Assembly (NCBI GenBank): GCA_016271365.2
Contig: CM057458.1
Span: forward strand, 202,402,501-202,466,500
DNA from: Neoceratodus forsteri
Taxonomy: Eukaryota > Chordata > Ceratodontiformes > Ceratodontidae
DNA: 64,000 nt
Reading direction: 5' to 3'
The notes under the pieces were generated by a model that did no database searches, was not told the origin of the DNA, and saw only the letters and a list, made by a program, of their open reading frames with translations. Numbering within the stretch: the stretch's first letter is position 1; every line of letters begins with the position of its first letter. Below, piece after piece: positions 21,215 through 33,839 of the stretch. The translations under genes were made by a program, and so were the position numbers.

Positions 21215-22103
21215 GAGCCCATCGAAGAAGGAGTTGCTGCCCATTCCAGAAAATGCTGATTTCTGATTGGTTGAGGCTACAGGAAGGGGTGCAACTTCAG
21301 TCTCTGGCTTCTGCACAAGAAAGACAAAGTCCCTGGAGCCTCAGTAGAGTGGAGATTGGTGGAGATGGTGGTGTGGGGGAGTATTCACAGTAGAACAAAG
21401 AACACTCACTTTCATGACCCCTTCTGGTCCCATGCTGGTTCCCATGCTGTGCATCAGCTGGAGGACTCTCTTGTAATTTCAATTTTAGTGGACTTTTTAC
21501 ATCTACCAGTTGCTGAAAATGCTGCCTCCAAATTGGTTGAGGTTGCAGGAGGGTTGTGGCTTCACTCTTTGGTACCTGGATGAGAGGGACAAGGTCTCTG
21601 GAACCCTAGTGCAGCAGTGATCATTTGGGGGAATGGAGGGTTCACTCACCCTCACTGCCCCATTCTGGTCCCAGTGCTAGTTTCTGTACTGTGGATCAGC
21701 TGAAGGGCTCTGTTGTTTCTTCACTCTGCCCATTGTCAAAAATGCCACTTCCCAAGTGGTCAAGGCTTCAGGAAGGTATATGGCTTCAGTCTCTGCCTCC
21801 TGGATGAGAAAAGCAAGGTCTCTGGAGCCCCAGTAGAGCAGTGATTGTTGAGAGGGAGTGCATGCTTATAGAAGAACAAAGGACATACACCCTCATGACT
21901 TCTTCTGGTCCCGGTGCTGGTTCCCATGCTGTGGGCCAGCTGGAGGGCTCTGTTACAAGTTCAAATACAGTATTGGTGGGCTTTTGCACTTCGCTTGTTG
22001 ATGAAAATGTCACCTCCTGATTGGTTTAAAGCTGCAGGATGGAGGTGTGACTTCAGTCTGTTGCTCCCAGACAAGAAAGACAAGGTCCCTGGAGCCCCAA
22101 TGG
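21215..22103 (-). repeat. Tandem monomers upstream of the antisense LINE, promoter-like
   Basis: Between three and four units of about 225-267 bp are present. The shared phrase 'caaggtctctggagcc' (with variants) starts near 21325, 21590, 21814 and 22081. Each unit also has 'tggttcccatgctg' and an ATTGG box ('ctgattggttgagg' and variants at about 21256, 21530, 21757 and 22016). On the minus strand, the direction of the LINE, the ATTGG boxes read as CCAAT boxes. The position at the LINE 5' end and the partial outer unit resemble L1 5'-UTR monomers of rodents; promoter activity is inferred. Confidence 0.6.
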
Positions 22104-22246
22104 TATTAGAAAATAGGAGGAGAGGATGGAAGGTACCCAGAGATGAGTTAGGGTCAGGAGGAAATAGATTAGGCAAAAATTATCTGGACAGACTGGGTGG
22201 GTCAAAGGGCCCTCTTCTGCCAACAAATTCTGTTTTTATGTTTCTA
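22104..22246 (+). mobile_element. CR1-like 3' end fragment
   Basis: About 140 bp ending in 'gggtcaaagggccctcttc' near 22199 and 'tttttatgtttctagg', the family tail. It adjoins the monomer array. Confidence 0.75.
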
Positions 22247-23995
22247 GGAAATTTATTCCAAACAGGGTTAAAAAGCATCAACAGCAATGCAATCTCCCAA
22301 CTGACATCCAGCATTTCATGCAGACTGAAATGTGTTTTCAAGGATGTGTGTTACACTACCTGCAGGTGGACTTTAAAAGAAATATATATTTCAATTACTC
22401 ATTACCTTCTTTTGTTAATCTCTGTCTTTCTTTCCATTGGTCACCGGAGCTCCTGGTCACTCTAGCCCTGACACCCAGTGTCCTCCAAAGCTTACCTGCC
22501 AATTCTTCCACCCAGGGATTGCTATCCTGGAAGGGTTGAGAGGTTCCCCAGCCCCAGTTGTTGAACAGGATCCAGTTTTGCTGGACATGATCTGTATAGC
22601 CAGGTTCAAGGCCTGTGGTTGACCAATGTCATTCAGCCAGCAGCGAGTTTTTCCTCTGTTCTCCAAGGAGAGGTGTGGATGTGCAACACCATCATGATGC
22701 ATGTTGCATTGTCCCATGTGACATGTGTGGATGGCAGATGCACTTCCCTGCACTTCTGATTGGCCCTTGACTGCCTTCACCCTAGTCTCTGCTAAGGGCA
22801 AGGTGTATGTTGGGTTCCATGTCCCCAACCTCCAGAGGAGAAGAGCAACCTCACAGACGCTCGGTCCTCCTCCCTCTGACCAATCCTCTGATACCCCAAC
22901 TTTGCTTCCAAACCCAGATAATCAGTGCTGCAAACAGTAACACTACCACTGCGACAGTGGGCAGGCACTCCCTGTACCTTTTGTGTTCTATTATAAGCTT
23001 TTGGATTAATTGTTAGGTATCAGATAATGCATGAGATTTTTTTTACTTTTATATTTGCAGTTGATGGTTTTATTGGGGCTATTGCAGTGTGTCACATATT
23101 TTGCATATTTTGTTAATGTTGCACCATATATTTTGTGATTTTTGCACTGTCACTTAACATGTCTGTTTATAGATGACACTTGCAGGTGGGTGTGGCACAT
23201 ACCCTTGACAAAGCACACGAGTCTGTGTGAAACGTTCGATGCCAGTTGGGGATTGCTTATTTGCCTGACTTACATGAGTACTGAATTCTACAAATTGCTT
23301 TATCCTAAGAGAAACGATTCCATTTCAAGCATTCTTCCAAGAATGTATTTCAGAAAACACCTGACAGAATTCTGGCTGAAAATCACAAGAAAGTGATCCT
23401 TAGCTGAAGGGTCTGAGACAGACTAAGTGCAGCCTGCCACCTACTATACAACAGACTTATAGGGCACGATTGTCAGAAGGAGCAGACACAGATGCAGCTG
23501 CATGTAGGTCACTTGCAGCTGTCTAAATTTGAATCCAAATAGGCATACAGAATTGTGTTGAAATTGTTAAACTGCAAAGGATGTAGCTGTATCTGTGTGT
23601 GGCAAAAATTCACAATTGATGTAAAACCCTGGATGTGAATTAAATTTCCATCCGATTTGTGGTTCAAATTTGACTGGACATATGGAAATGTTAGACTATA
23701 TCCATGCAGATGCAGAAGCAAGTCTGAAGTTGAAAATATGAGCAGATGGATCCTAGATGGATCACTTTAAAAATCTTGCACAGAGATGTTCAAGACATGT
23801 TATGCAAGATATTCTCCTGGCGAAATAGTTGAATGTCTAATAATTTCTGAGACTACCCTTTTGATGAACCTGTTGCTGTCAGAATATTCTAAAAAATTTC
23901 CTCTTATCTGTTTGTATGAGGAATATGTAGGGAGAGAAACTGTAAACTAAACATGCTCATAAGAGATGAATAGGCTAATATGGCAGACAGAAAAG
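22247..23995. other. No gene recognised; possible Penelope-type tail near 23190-23260
   Basis: No open frame with recognisable homology. The stretch near 23200 ('cccttgacaaagcacacgag' followed by 'gaaacgttcg') resembles the conserved 3' tails of Penelope-like elements, but without RT nearby this is weak. Confidence 0.35.
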
Positions 23996-26420
23996 AACAA
24001 GCATTTGTCAATGCCTCATGTTGTCTTGCTGGCGTTGGCATTGGTAGTGCAGGAGTTAGAGAGATGCATAATAGGAATGGCAGTGAAGTATTGAACTGAC
24101 GCCAACCCCACCCCCACCCTGTAAAGACTGACAGGCATTGGGGTGTGCCTTTGGGTCATTCGGCCATAACTCTCATGCCATGTCACCTCACCCTACCCTG
24201 CAGACACCAGCAAGTGTTGCAGTGTGCCTTGGGGTCTTCGGGCCTTATGCTCACCCCATTCCATAAGGAAATATGCTGCGATGGATGAAGTATAGGAGAA
24301 TGGGGAGAACTTTGGGGCTGAAGAGTCTAAGGTACACCTTGATGCCTGTCACTGACTGCAGGGTGGGGGTACGGGGTGGAATGGCGTAAGCACTACAGCC
24401 AACAATCTTAAGTCACACCTTGATGCCTCTCAGTCTGTACAGGGTGGAGCGCTGCAGTTGGAAACCCTAACACCCTGGATGTTTGCTGGTATTTTCACTC
24501 CAAATTTTCAACATGGGCTTTTTGTGACCCCACCTCATGAACAATGGCAATATCAGTTCATTAGCCAAAAGGTGATTTTGCACAGCGACTGCGCCATTTG
24601 ACGCTACAGATGCAAAAACACATTTCAGGCAGGATGTGAAAAATGACAGCTGTACTGCTCATGAAAAGGTGTAAAGAAATGGCAATGTTGAAAATCTGGA
24701 GTGAAAATATGAAAAATTGGAGAAGTCATGACCGTGCGTAGAAACTGCGCAACACACTCCCGTAATGCAATTATTTTGGGGATCTTCTTAACCAGAATTT
24801 CAACATAGTCATTTGGGACCTCTGCTCATGAACAGTGGCACTATAATTTTGTTAATTTGTCCTGAAAGTTGATTTCCCACAGCGGCCGCGCCATTGTGCA
24901 CTAGATGTGCGAAAACACATTTTGGGCAGGATGTGAAAAATGACAGCTGTATTGTTCATGAGGAGGTGTAAGAAAATTACAATATTGAAAATTTGAGTGA
25001 AAATCTGAAAAATTGGCGAAGTCATGAGCATGAGTAGAAACTGTGTAATGCACGTTATTAACGTAATTATTTCGGGAATTTTTTAACCAAATTTTCAACA
25101 TAGGCATTTTTGGGACCTCCACTCATGAACAGTGGCACTGTGATTTTGTTAATCTGTCCCAAAAGTTGATTTCCCACAGCGACCTCACCATTGTGCACCA
25201 GATATGTGAAAACACATTTAGGGCAGGATGTGAAAAATGACAGCTATACTGTTCATAAGGGGGTGTGAAGAAATGGCAATGTTGAAAATCTGGAGTGAAA
25301 ATATTAAAAATTGTCGAAGTTATGACAGTACATGGAAACTGCGCAATGCATGCGTGTAACACAGTCATTTTTTGGAATTGTTTCACCAAATTTGCAACAT
25401 AGGCTTTTTTGGACCCCACTTCATGAACAGTGGCACTTTCATTTCATTAAATGGTCGTGAAAAATGATTCAGCACAGTGACCACGAAATCATCTTTTGGG
25501 ACCACATAATGAGATGACAGTTCATGTGTTCATGAGGTGGGGTATCAAGAACCCCATGTTAAAAATTTCAAGGCAAAATAAAAAAAAATGGCTGAGATAT
25601 TCACCTAAGTTGAACCCCCCGACCTGATTGGTGTCATTATATAGCTTACTAGCATTTCTTCATTTGCAGTTCGGCTTTCAAGAGTCCAGACGTGTTCCTA
25701 CTGCACTGAAGATCGCAGCACCAGATGTCCAGAAGTAAGTATAGGGTGAGGGGGGGTATGTGGGAAGGTGGGGTGTGCAGAGGGTGGGTGCAGGTTGGGG
25801 GAAGGGGCACCGCAGACAACAAGGGACTGTTTTCTTTTTTTCAGATAAAAAAAAAAAACAGTCATCGCGACATGGTTTGTTAGGCACACTGGGGTGGGCT
25901 CCCGGTGTGCCCCATGACTTTCATGGGGGGTGTTGGACACACTGGGGTAAGCTCCCAGTGTGCCCCTTGACTATTGGGGGGGAATGCTGGACATACTGGG
26001 GTGGGCTCCCAGTGTGCCACACAAGCGAGTGGGGGGGAGGAACACTGTCGGCTTTGTGTAAGCGGCAGCACATTGGGGTGGGCTCCCAGTGTGGCACACA
26101 ATGTGGGGGGTTGGGGACATGCCTACACAGGGATTGCACCCCTGATGTCGACTTTGTTTGGGGAGGCATGTCATCTCTGCCGCTGTGTGAAGAGCTTGTC
26201 TCTGATTGCAGCAGCACATTTCTTTCAAGTTGGTGGCACTTTACATAATTCTTGCATCAGTGTTAGCATGCTGGCTAATTGGAGAATGAGGGACACACCT
26301 ACCAAAGTGTGCCCTGCATTCGCCAACACTGACACACCTCTCACTGTGCTATTACTACCAGAAGATGTTGCTTGCACGTGCACAAGACAACATAAAAAGG
26401 AAGTTGTGCTGGTTTACTGC
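23996..26420 (+). repeat. Unidentified 2.4-kb repeat unit, copy 1
   Basis: This unit matches, in inverted orientation, 33840-36185 along its whole length. Shared landmarks in order are AACAAGCATTTGTCAATGC at the outer edge, GCATAATAGGAATGGCAGTG, three or more 300-bp tandem monomers, a 70-bp exon-like segment ending in GTAAGT, a T-rich CAG acceptor, a short minisatellite of 'tggggtgggctcccagtgtg' units, and 'TTTCTTTCAAGTTG' then 'CACAAGACAACATAAAAA' at the inner edge. No coding homology was recognised. Near both its ends the sequence ATGTTGTCTTG occurs in inverted orientation, so it may be a non-autonomous DNA transposon. Confidence 0.65.
24500..25440 (+). repeat. Tandem array of about 300-bp palindromic monomers, copy 1
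   Basis: The phrase 'ggatgtgaaaaatgacagct' occurs near 24631, 24930 and 25227, giving a period near 299 bp. Within each monomer, 'tttcaacat...' and 'cctcatgaacagtggca' recur in inverted form as 'ctgctcatgaa...' and 'atggcaatgttgaaaat', so each monomer is itself an imperfect inverted repeat. Confidence 0.75.
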
Positions 26421-26599
26421 TGATAATTTAATGAGCAAGATACTGTAACTGTCTACTGCCTTTAGCAGCAGAGATTTACAGCATATGCAAAGCAATTCAA
26501 AGCTGGTGTTTTATGTTTAATGTTTATGATGTTTAGGCAACTCTTTAGACTGAATCAACATCATTATTGCTTCCTACATCCTAAAAACACCTACATGGT

Positions 26600-26925
26600 A
26601 GACCTTTCAGGGTCCAAATAAAGCAGCCCACATGACTCTAAAGTAGTAATGAATTCATTGGATCACTCAAACCTTTGTTGCCCTACAACTCTGTTGTACC
26701 TTAGGTCTCTGTGTTGTCCTGCTTTAAAAACCTGAACAGTATTAGCTTCCACAGCCTCACCAGGTAGACTATTTCGCATATTAACCACTCCCTGTGTAAA
26801 ATAATGTGTTCTAATGTTGCCCCTTTTCCTACTCACCACTTGGAATGCATATCCTCTTGTTCTGCATGCATTCTCCAGCTCTGACATCTGTTTATACTTG
26901 TCACAGACCACACATCTGCAAATCT
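26600..26925 (-). mobile_element. CR1/L2-like C-terminal fragment, antisense
   Basis: The minus-strand reading gives 'TRGYAFQVVSRKRGNIRTHY', 'FTQGVVNMRNSLPGEAVEA' and 'VQVFKAGQHRD', the usual C terminus of CR1-group RT proteins. It is a short isolated fragment. Confidence 0.7.
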
Positions 26926-29164
26926 GCCTGTGCCTCTCTCACACCATCTTGGCACAGATCTCCACCCTAGTTCACCATGTTCTTTGTCCTGGATCCACCC
27001 TCACCCCTCTGCATATTTGGCATGCTCCAAAAACCTGGACTCGTGAACTCAGTCACCTGTCCCTTACATCAAGCCAAGGCCAACTGCTCAAACCTCAGAT
27101 AGCCTGAGGGGTTGTTTACCACTCTTTCCTTTATCACTTCCCAGACTTCATAGTACAGTATATGTCACTTATACTGGACATGTCCAACAAATATCACAAT
27201 GTCCAGTACAGACAGTGTCCAGTTTAAATGCCAGTCAGCTTTAGTTAGCTTTAGAACACCTCATACGGCCATGTGCAGGATGGGAGACCAAGAAACAGAC
27301 GGGGCTAAAGAGCTAGTTTAATAAAATAAAATATCCGTTGTAAGAGGTTTGTTCTCATGCTTATTTGTATGGTCACAGGCAGGATGGGTGTGTGTGTGTG
27401 AGAAACAGGCACTAGAGAGCTATCATGCCTTAAAAAGTAAAAAAAAAATCATCTAACTCACCAGACAACTTGCTGTCATGCCTGTTCTATCCCTGCTACC
27501 CACCGTAAGACTATAAGGATTAACAACTTGGTCACCCCCAAAACACACAAACAAATCTGCCTTCAGCTCACAAAAAACAAAATGAAAATCTGTAGCTCTG
27601 GTGTTTCCACTCTTCTGCCTACTCCAACAGCTGTAAATAGTCTGCTACTGTAGCAAAAAAAAAGTTTAAAAGCACTAAGTATACCACTCTAGCCAGTGAA
27701 GCTTGTCTGGCCCCCGCTTTCTGTAAGGAGAGTCTTCCTGTCATACTCACCCTGGCATCCCATCGCACACTGACCTACCTTGTTTACCTATACTGAATCG
27801 ACAACATCATTATTGTAGTTTGGCATAGCGAGATCCCCAATGTTGACAAGAGAAATTTCATCTGTCCGACATTGGAGTGTTTCTATCGCGGGCTGTGCTC
27901 CCTGTGTCCCCTCCACCAAGGATAATCAGCTCCAAGTTGGAGTTGATTTGAAGAGGGGCAACACATAGCAAAAGAGTGAAATTTTGCCTTCAGGGCTCCC
28001 ACAGCGACAATTCCAAAACTTGTTGAAATTGTCACTGTGGAGGATTTCGCCGTGACAGTTTAGTTGTTCAGTCAGCACACCAACCCACATTGGGGTCGGC
28101 CACAGTTCTTTTGGGTGCAGTACACAAACTGAATACCAGTAATAGGTTTTGGTGTCTTCACCTGGGGTAGGGGTATATATGGCTAAACAATGTTGCCCTA
28201 TCCTTCCCTCCAGAAGCAAATATTATTTTCCCTCACACACACACACACAGGTAACTTTTCCCCACACAATAGTACTACACACCAAACAATCACTGTGAAC
28301 AATAATTAGAACGTGAAATAACCTCAGATTTATTAAAGGAGAGGGGTGAAGGGGATGCTTCAAGCATAATAGCAAAAAGGTTTTAACAGTGATTTCCTAC
28401 GCAGTTCCTGTACCAATCCAGCAGGTTCACCTGGCTCCCCTCCCCCCACAGCCATAAGAATTGCTACAGTCTTTTGCGGTGGGTACCTCACCGGGTTTCT
28501 GGCAGCCAACTGGATGATGTAAGGGTGAAGACAATTTCAGGATACTGTAGAAACAACAGTCTTTTGAATATGACCTGGCAGAACTTGGTAAGGGGCCTCA
28601 ATGTGGTTCCAAAACAAACAAACAAGTATTTTTCAGTCTTCTGCCTGGGCTTATCTTGCAGCTTAAAAAAAAAGTCCTGCTAAAGACCTCACTCCCTTTG
28701 TATCTAACTAATTAATTAACTAACTAACTTTGAAAAGGACTCCTCAAGGCTGCAGCCAGAGGCACTCACAGTTTCTACAGATCTATGAGTGCTAAGAATG
28801 ATAAGCATTGGCAGTACCACTCTAGATGCAACAGGCAGTCTCTCCATGAACACACAAGGCTGGCAGGAAACTTCAAAGCGGGCAATGTTCCCCTCACACT
28901 GAGGGTCTTTTATCGTCCTCACCTCTAAGGACTTTCGTTGCCTTTGCCTCTCAAGCCCTTTGTCATCTTTGCCCCATGGGCCTTTTGTCATCTTTGCCAC
29001 ACAGGCCTTTTGTGGCCTTCTAAAGGGACCACACAGGCTTGTAGTCACCCAGAACACCCAGAGCACACAGCTTCCATGGGGCCTTAAACACAGTCAGTCT
29101 TTCAACAGTCTCATACCCAGCCCAAGCATCTTTTTTTCCCAGCTGGCAAATAGTTCAGATAGTT
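26926..29164. other. No gene recognised
   Basis: Mixed sequence with short (CA)n or (GT)n runs (near 27390 and 28237). No recognisable domains; short frames are random. Possibly remains of an LTR or DNA element, but I cannot support one. Confidence 0.5.
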
Positions 29165-30519
29165 CATGCAAACACAGACTTTGATGGCAGATAAAGACCG
29201 CTTGGCCCACCCCGCCCATTGGATAGAAAGCAGATCCTAGTTAACCAACGGCCTGCTTCGTCCTACCCCCCACTAGAATTGCCTTATGTCTGTACCATGC
29301 ATTCTTAAATTCAGCCACTGTTTTTGACCCCGTGACCTCATCAGGAAGGCAGTTCCATGAGTCTACCACTCTCTTTGTGAAAAAATACTTCTTCACGTTG
29401 CCACTGAGCCATCCGCCCCCCTCTGTCTTTAAATTGTGCCCCCTTGTTCTTGCACATCTCTTTTTCTGAAAGATGATACACTCTTGGACTTTGTTGATTC
29501 CCTTGACATACCTGAAAGTTTCTATCATGTCCCCCCTCTCCCTCCTTTCCTCATGGGTAAACATATTACACTCTTTTAGTCTCTCTTCGTATGACTTCTG
29601 TTGTAGACCCTGCACCATTTTAGTTGCCCTCCTCTGGACTGCCTCCATCCTGTCTATGTCCTTGCAGAGATGTGGTCTCCTGTACTGCACACAGTACTCC
29701 AGATGGGGTCTCACCAACTGTCTGTACAGAGTGATAACAACTTCCTGTTTTCTACTGGTGATGTCTCTCATTATGCATCCCAGTATCCCTCCAGCCCTCA
29801 TTACTGTCTTCTTACATTGCCTGCCTACCTTTAGGTCATCTGATATGACTACATCCAGGTCCCTTTCCATTTTTGTTGTTGTTAATCCCCCCCCCCCATT
29901 GTGTACTCTTCCCTTGGGGTTTTGTTTCCTAGGTGCATTACTTTGCACTTCTGTGCATTGAATCTAAGCTGCCATACTTTTGACCATTTCTCCAACCTTG
30001 CCAAGTCCCTTCTTATTCTTTCCATCCCCTCTTGTGTGTCAACCCTCTTGCAGATCTTTGCATCGTCTGCAAAGAGACATACTTTTTCTTCCATTCCCTC
30101 CTCAATATCACCTATAAAGACATTAAAGAGGACCCGTCCCAGTACTGAACCCTGCAGTACCCTGCCAGTAACCCCTCTTTCTTCGGAGTGGACTCTGTTT
30201 ACTATTACCCTCTGCATCCTGTTGTGCAGCCAATTGTTTACCCAGGTTACCATCCTGGGACTCACTCCCAGTCTGGCTAACTTGTTTATTAGTGTTTTGT
30301 GTGGGACTGTGTCAAATGCCTTGATAAAGTCTAGGTAGATCATGTCCACAGCCCCTCCCTGGTCTACTACTTTAGTCACCCAGTCAAAGAAATCTATTAG
30401 ATTTGTCTGACATGCCCTTCCTGCTGTGAATCCATGCTGCCTTGGGTCCTGTGCCCCACTGGCCTCTAGGTTCTCAACAATTCTTTCTTTAAGAAGTGAT
30501 TCCATCATGCTTAATCTGG

Positions 30520-30632
30520 TTCAGTTTCAGTTGGTTACCATCTGTATACCTCCCCCCCCCGCATTGCCCCTAAAAAAGGGACTTCTGATCTCAGTGCGCC
30601 TAGCCGGTGAACAAAATTCAATAAATAAATAA
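30520..30632 (+). mobile_element. Short retroposon with (AATA)n tail, copy 1
   Basis: About 110 bp inserted in CR1. It contains 'cctaaaaaagggac', 'gcctagccgg' and ends 'caaaattcaataaataaataa'. The same order, CCT(G)AAAAAGGGAC ... GCCTACCCGG ... CAAAATTCAATAAATAA, is seen on the opposite strand at 31320-31416. It is probably the 3' end of a LINE or SINE family. Confidence 0.55.
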
Positions 30633-31319
30633 TTTTCCCTACCACTGCAGTCAAACTAACAGGTCTGTAGTTTCCTGCCTCTACCTTGCTCCCACTTTTG
30701 TGAAAGGGAATCACATCCACACTCCTCCAGTCCTCAGGTACCACATCATCCTCCCATGATTTGTTAAAAAGTGTAGTCAGTGGTGTCACTAGTTCTCCCC
30801 TTAGTTCTTTTAGAATTCTGGGGTGAATCCAATCAGGCCCCATTGTTTTGTCCAGCTTCAGTTTCAGGAGTTCTTTCAGGACCCTTTCTTCTGTGAATAG
30901 ACTGATATCGATCCCCCTATCCAGAGTGCTTCTACTGATTGGTTTAGGTACCTCCCCCTCCTTTTCTTTTGTGAATACTGAGCAGAAGTATTCGTTCAGT
31001 ATCCCTGCTTTTTCACTGTGCCTCTCTGCCCACTCCCCCCTCCCCTTTATTAAACCTCACTATCCCTCCTTTGGTCTTTCTTCACTCCCTAATGTACCTG
31101 GAAAAGATTTTATCCCCTTCTTAGCTGAGTTGGCTATCTTTTCCATGGTCTGGGCCTTTGCCATTCTGATTGACTTCCCCACTTCCTTCTGCTTTAACTG
31201 GTGCTGTTATCTGTACTGCTCCTCCTGTATTTCCTTATACAGTACTTCCTGAATGCTATATTTTTATCCCTAACCTTCCCTACCACCTCTTTTGAGAACC
31301 ATGGTGATTTTTTCCTTAG

Positions 31320-31416
31320 TTTTTATTTATTTATTTATTTATTGAATTTTGATGACCGGGTAGGCCCGCTGGGCCCCGAAGGTCCCTTTTTCAGGGGCGA
31401 CCCGGAGACACATTAA
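31320..31416 (-). mobile_element. Short retroposon with (AATA)n tail, copy 2, antisense
   Basis: It begins on the plus strand with (TTTA)n, the complement of the tail, then 'gaattttgatgaccgggtag' and 'ggtccctttttcagg'. This matches copy 1 in inverted orientation. It is inserted in the same CR1. Confidence 0.55.
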
Positions 31417-32559
31417 GTGGTATTACATGTATCACATGTATTTGCTTCACACAAATGCTTGTTGCCTCTGTGATGGCAGTTTTGAGTTTTCTCCATTGTT
31501 CCTCCACCCCTCCTTCTTGCCTGTTTGCTAGTGCTTTTCTCAATCACTCTCCCATGTTGCCAAAGTCAGCCCTTCTAAAGTCCAATACCCTCACTTTTGT
31601 ATGGCTTGACTCCATGGCTGTGTTTATCATGAACCATAGTTTGGTGATTGCTTTTGTTCCCAGATGGCTACCAACTTCTAAACCTGAGATCCTCGCTCCA
31701 TCCCCATTTGAGAGTACCAGGTCTAAGATTGCTCCCTCCGAGTGGGTTCCAGCTCTAGCTGTCTGAGGCATGCACCCTGCAGGGCATTGAGAATAACCAT
31801 GCTCTTGGATTTGGCTACAGCAAAGGTGCTCCACCTAACAACCACACACAGGGGTTTTGGGGTGCTCAGTGACAATATCCAACTGTAGAAAACAAAATTC
31901 ACGGCATTCGCCATGCACACATAAAGAAAGAGACAGAGAAACTTAAACTGAAACAATTCTGCACTCACCCCACCCTAAATAAAAGACTGCTCACCACATG
32001 TAAATGTGCTCCATTTTAATAAAGTGCCAATGTGCCCACAGTCCTAATGCATTTCGGAATACACTGATTTCTTTCTCAAATGATCTGAAAATACATAAGA
32101 AATGCATAATTTATATAGCACTAAGAATGACATCATCAGAAAGCGTCAGAGAAATTCTTAAAGTGAAACCGCACAGTGCATAAAATGCTTTAAAAATACA
32201 AAAATATGTACAATAATACTGACATAACTATTACTCTAATAAATACAGCCTAATATCAAACTCAATAACATTAGTAAATAAATACTATAAAAAATATGTT
32301 AATTTCTCTATATAAAAAGCAAATAAGTCACATGACTGTCCAGAGAACAAAATCCACATGGTTACTTCAATTTGGGTGTGTCTTAAATTCATCAGGAAAA
32401 AATAGAAAGAGAGGGAGAAGCTATAATTATTATCTATGGTCAAAACCATGTGTGATGACCTGAATAGTTCTCAACATCTCCAATATAGAATCCTATGTAT
32501 ATACTTATAGTAATTGGCAAGTTGTCTCACTACATATGCTCCCTAGTGCACAAGCCTCA

Positions 32560-33565
32560 CAATGTGTATCACTGTTCACCTCAAACTTTGTGCTCCTAGA
32601 CATACCCAGGACATGTACTAATCAGGGCAGAGGTGCCATTAGTTTTGTCTTCCCATCTCTATGGAACCAGCTGCAAAAAAATCTTGAAGCTAACTGAGAT
32701 AGTCATGTTAAATTGCTTTAAGTCCCTAGCCAAGAAAGCATTTGAAGTGGTCTGCCACTGCTCTTCACACCAAGGTAATATATGAATTCTCACCATCCCT
32801 TCTGCTTGTCACCCTATCCCTGTCTCCCCACCAACTACCCAGCCTAACCTCTCACCCATCTGCCCCACCCACCCCTTATTCCTACCTCAACTCCCTTTAC
32901 CCATTCTGCCTTCTAGCACCTCATCCCTTCCTCCACCTCCCTGTCTCCCTACCCCCTTCTCCCATACCCCATATTCCTACCCCAACCCCCCATTTACCTA
33001 GTCTGCCTCCTTGCACTTCTTCCCTTCCTCCACCTCCCTGTCTCCCTACATCCTCCTCCCCTACCCCAGTCAACTCCCTGCCCTAGACCCCCTCCTTGTA
33101 CCCCCATCTCTGTGCACAATGTTCCTGTCCTGCTGAACCTACCACCCTCCCCTTCCCCACCTCCCTGTCTCCCTCCCCTTCCCTAGACCCCCTCCCTGTA
33201 CCCCATCTCAGTGCACAATATTCCTGTCCCTCTGAACCTACCACCCTCTTCTGCAATGTCATCTACAGCCCCATGTTTTCACTTTCTTCTTTTTTTCCTT
33301 TTCCTTCTGCCCCAGTGAAGACTTGTCTCACTCTATGTGTATCATCTATGTGCACATTAGTGCAGTTAGTTTTTTTTGTACATAATATATCAGTTATTTG
33401 CAACAATCCAAGTTGTACCTTATCATTGCCATTGCTGTTTACTCATGTTATCCAAATCTGTTTTGTATAAGATCATGTACGTCATTGTGTTGTTTGAAAT
33501 CTCCAGGACCTCCTTGTGAATGAACTTGCTCAATGGAGTAATTCCTGTAATAACAAATTTAAACT
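32560..33565 (+). mobile_element. LINE C terminus and CT-rich 3' UTR
   Basis: A degraded C-terminal reading ('SLWNQLQKNLEA'-like, near 32655-32700) is followed by a long CT-rich 3' UTR and an end 'aataacaaatttaaacttg' near 33548. Within it, a segment of about 100 bp (ccctagaccccctcc...) is tandemly duplicated near 33083 and 33182. This resembles the 3' UTR at 52095-53175. Confidence 0.45.
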
Positions 33566-33839
33566 TGAACTAAACTAATTCAGCCATGTATTACTATATT
33601 GAAATATAAAAAAAGGCTCATGTTGTCAGCACTATTACATCTTTTAAAATGGTAACCATAAGCCTATCAGGCACCATTTATTTTCTCTTCCTCAAGTAAG
33701 GAGTGACATCAAACCTATCATTAAGGCCTGGATACTTGTATGCACTTAAAATGTATGTCCAGAAACCCTCTCTTTCTAAAATAAAATTATTAAAGTCACC
33801 CCCTTTTGAGAAAACCTAAGATTGGGTGATACGTAGGAA

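Larger units (their letters stand above)
29165..31842 (-). mobile_element. CR1-like LINE, main part (endonuclease end, RT, 3' end), antisense
   Basis: From the 3' signature near 29190-29210 leftward on the minus strand: C terminus ('SWNCLPDEVTGSKTVAEFKN'), thumb (RRATKMVQGLQQKSYEERL) and an almost intact RT frame at 30508-29882. That frame has 'RQHGFTAGRACQTNLIDFF', 'IYLDFIKAFDTVPHKTL' and an intact FADDAKIC box. Upstream come 'MGPDWIHPRILKEL' and endonuclease remains ('AILDLVLSNGD', 'GTKAITKLWFMI'). Small retroposons sit at 30520-30632 and 31320-31416. The endonuclease is split at 31842 by a 4.4-kb insertion; the remaining 5' part lies at 36288-36935. Confidence 0.85.

Noticed and set aside
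23190..23260. Hammerhead ribozyme in a Penelope-type tail ('gtgtgaaacgttcg')
   Set aside because: The GAAA-like part is present but I could not pair it with a CTGANGA core and stems. Not supported.
25880..26110. CRISPR-like array (regular 'tggggtgggctcccagtgtg' repeats)
   Set aside because: Spacing is irregular, the spacers are similar to each other, and the context is eukaryotic repeats. It is a minisatellite.
26926..29164. LTR retrotransposon or endogenous retrovirus
   Set aside because: No paired LTRs, primer-binding site, polypurine tract or gag/pol motifs could be identified.
32742..33470. Pro/Ser-rich protein gene on the plus strand
   Set aside because: The open frames are translation of a CT-rich LINE 3' UTR with internal tandem duplication, without start context or domains.
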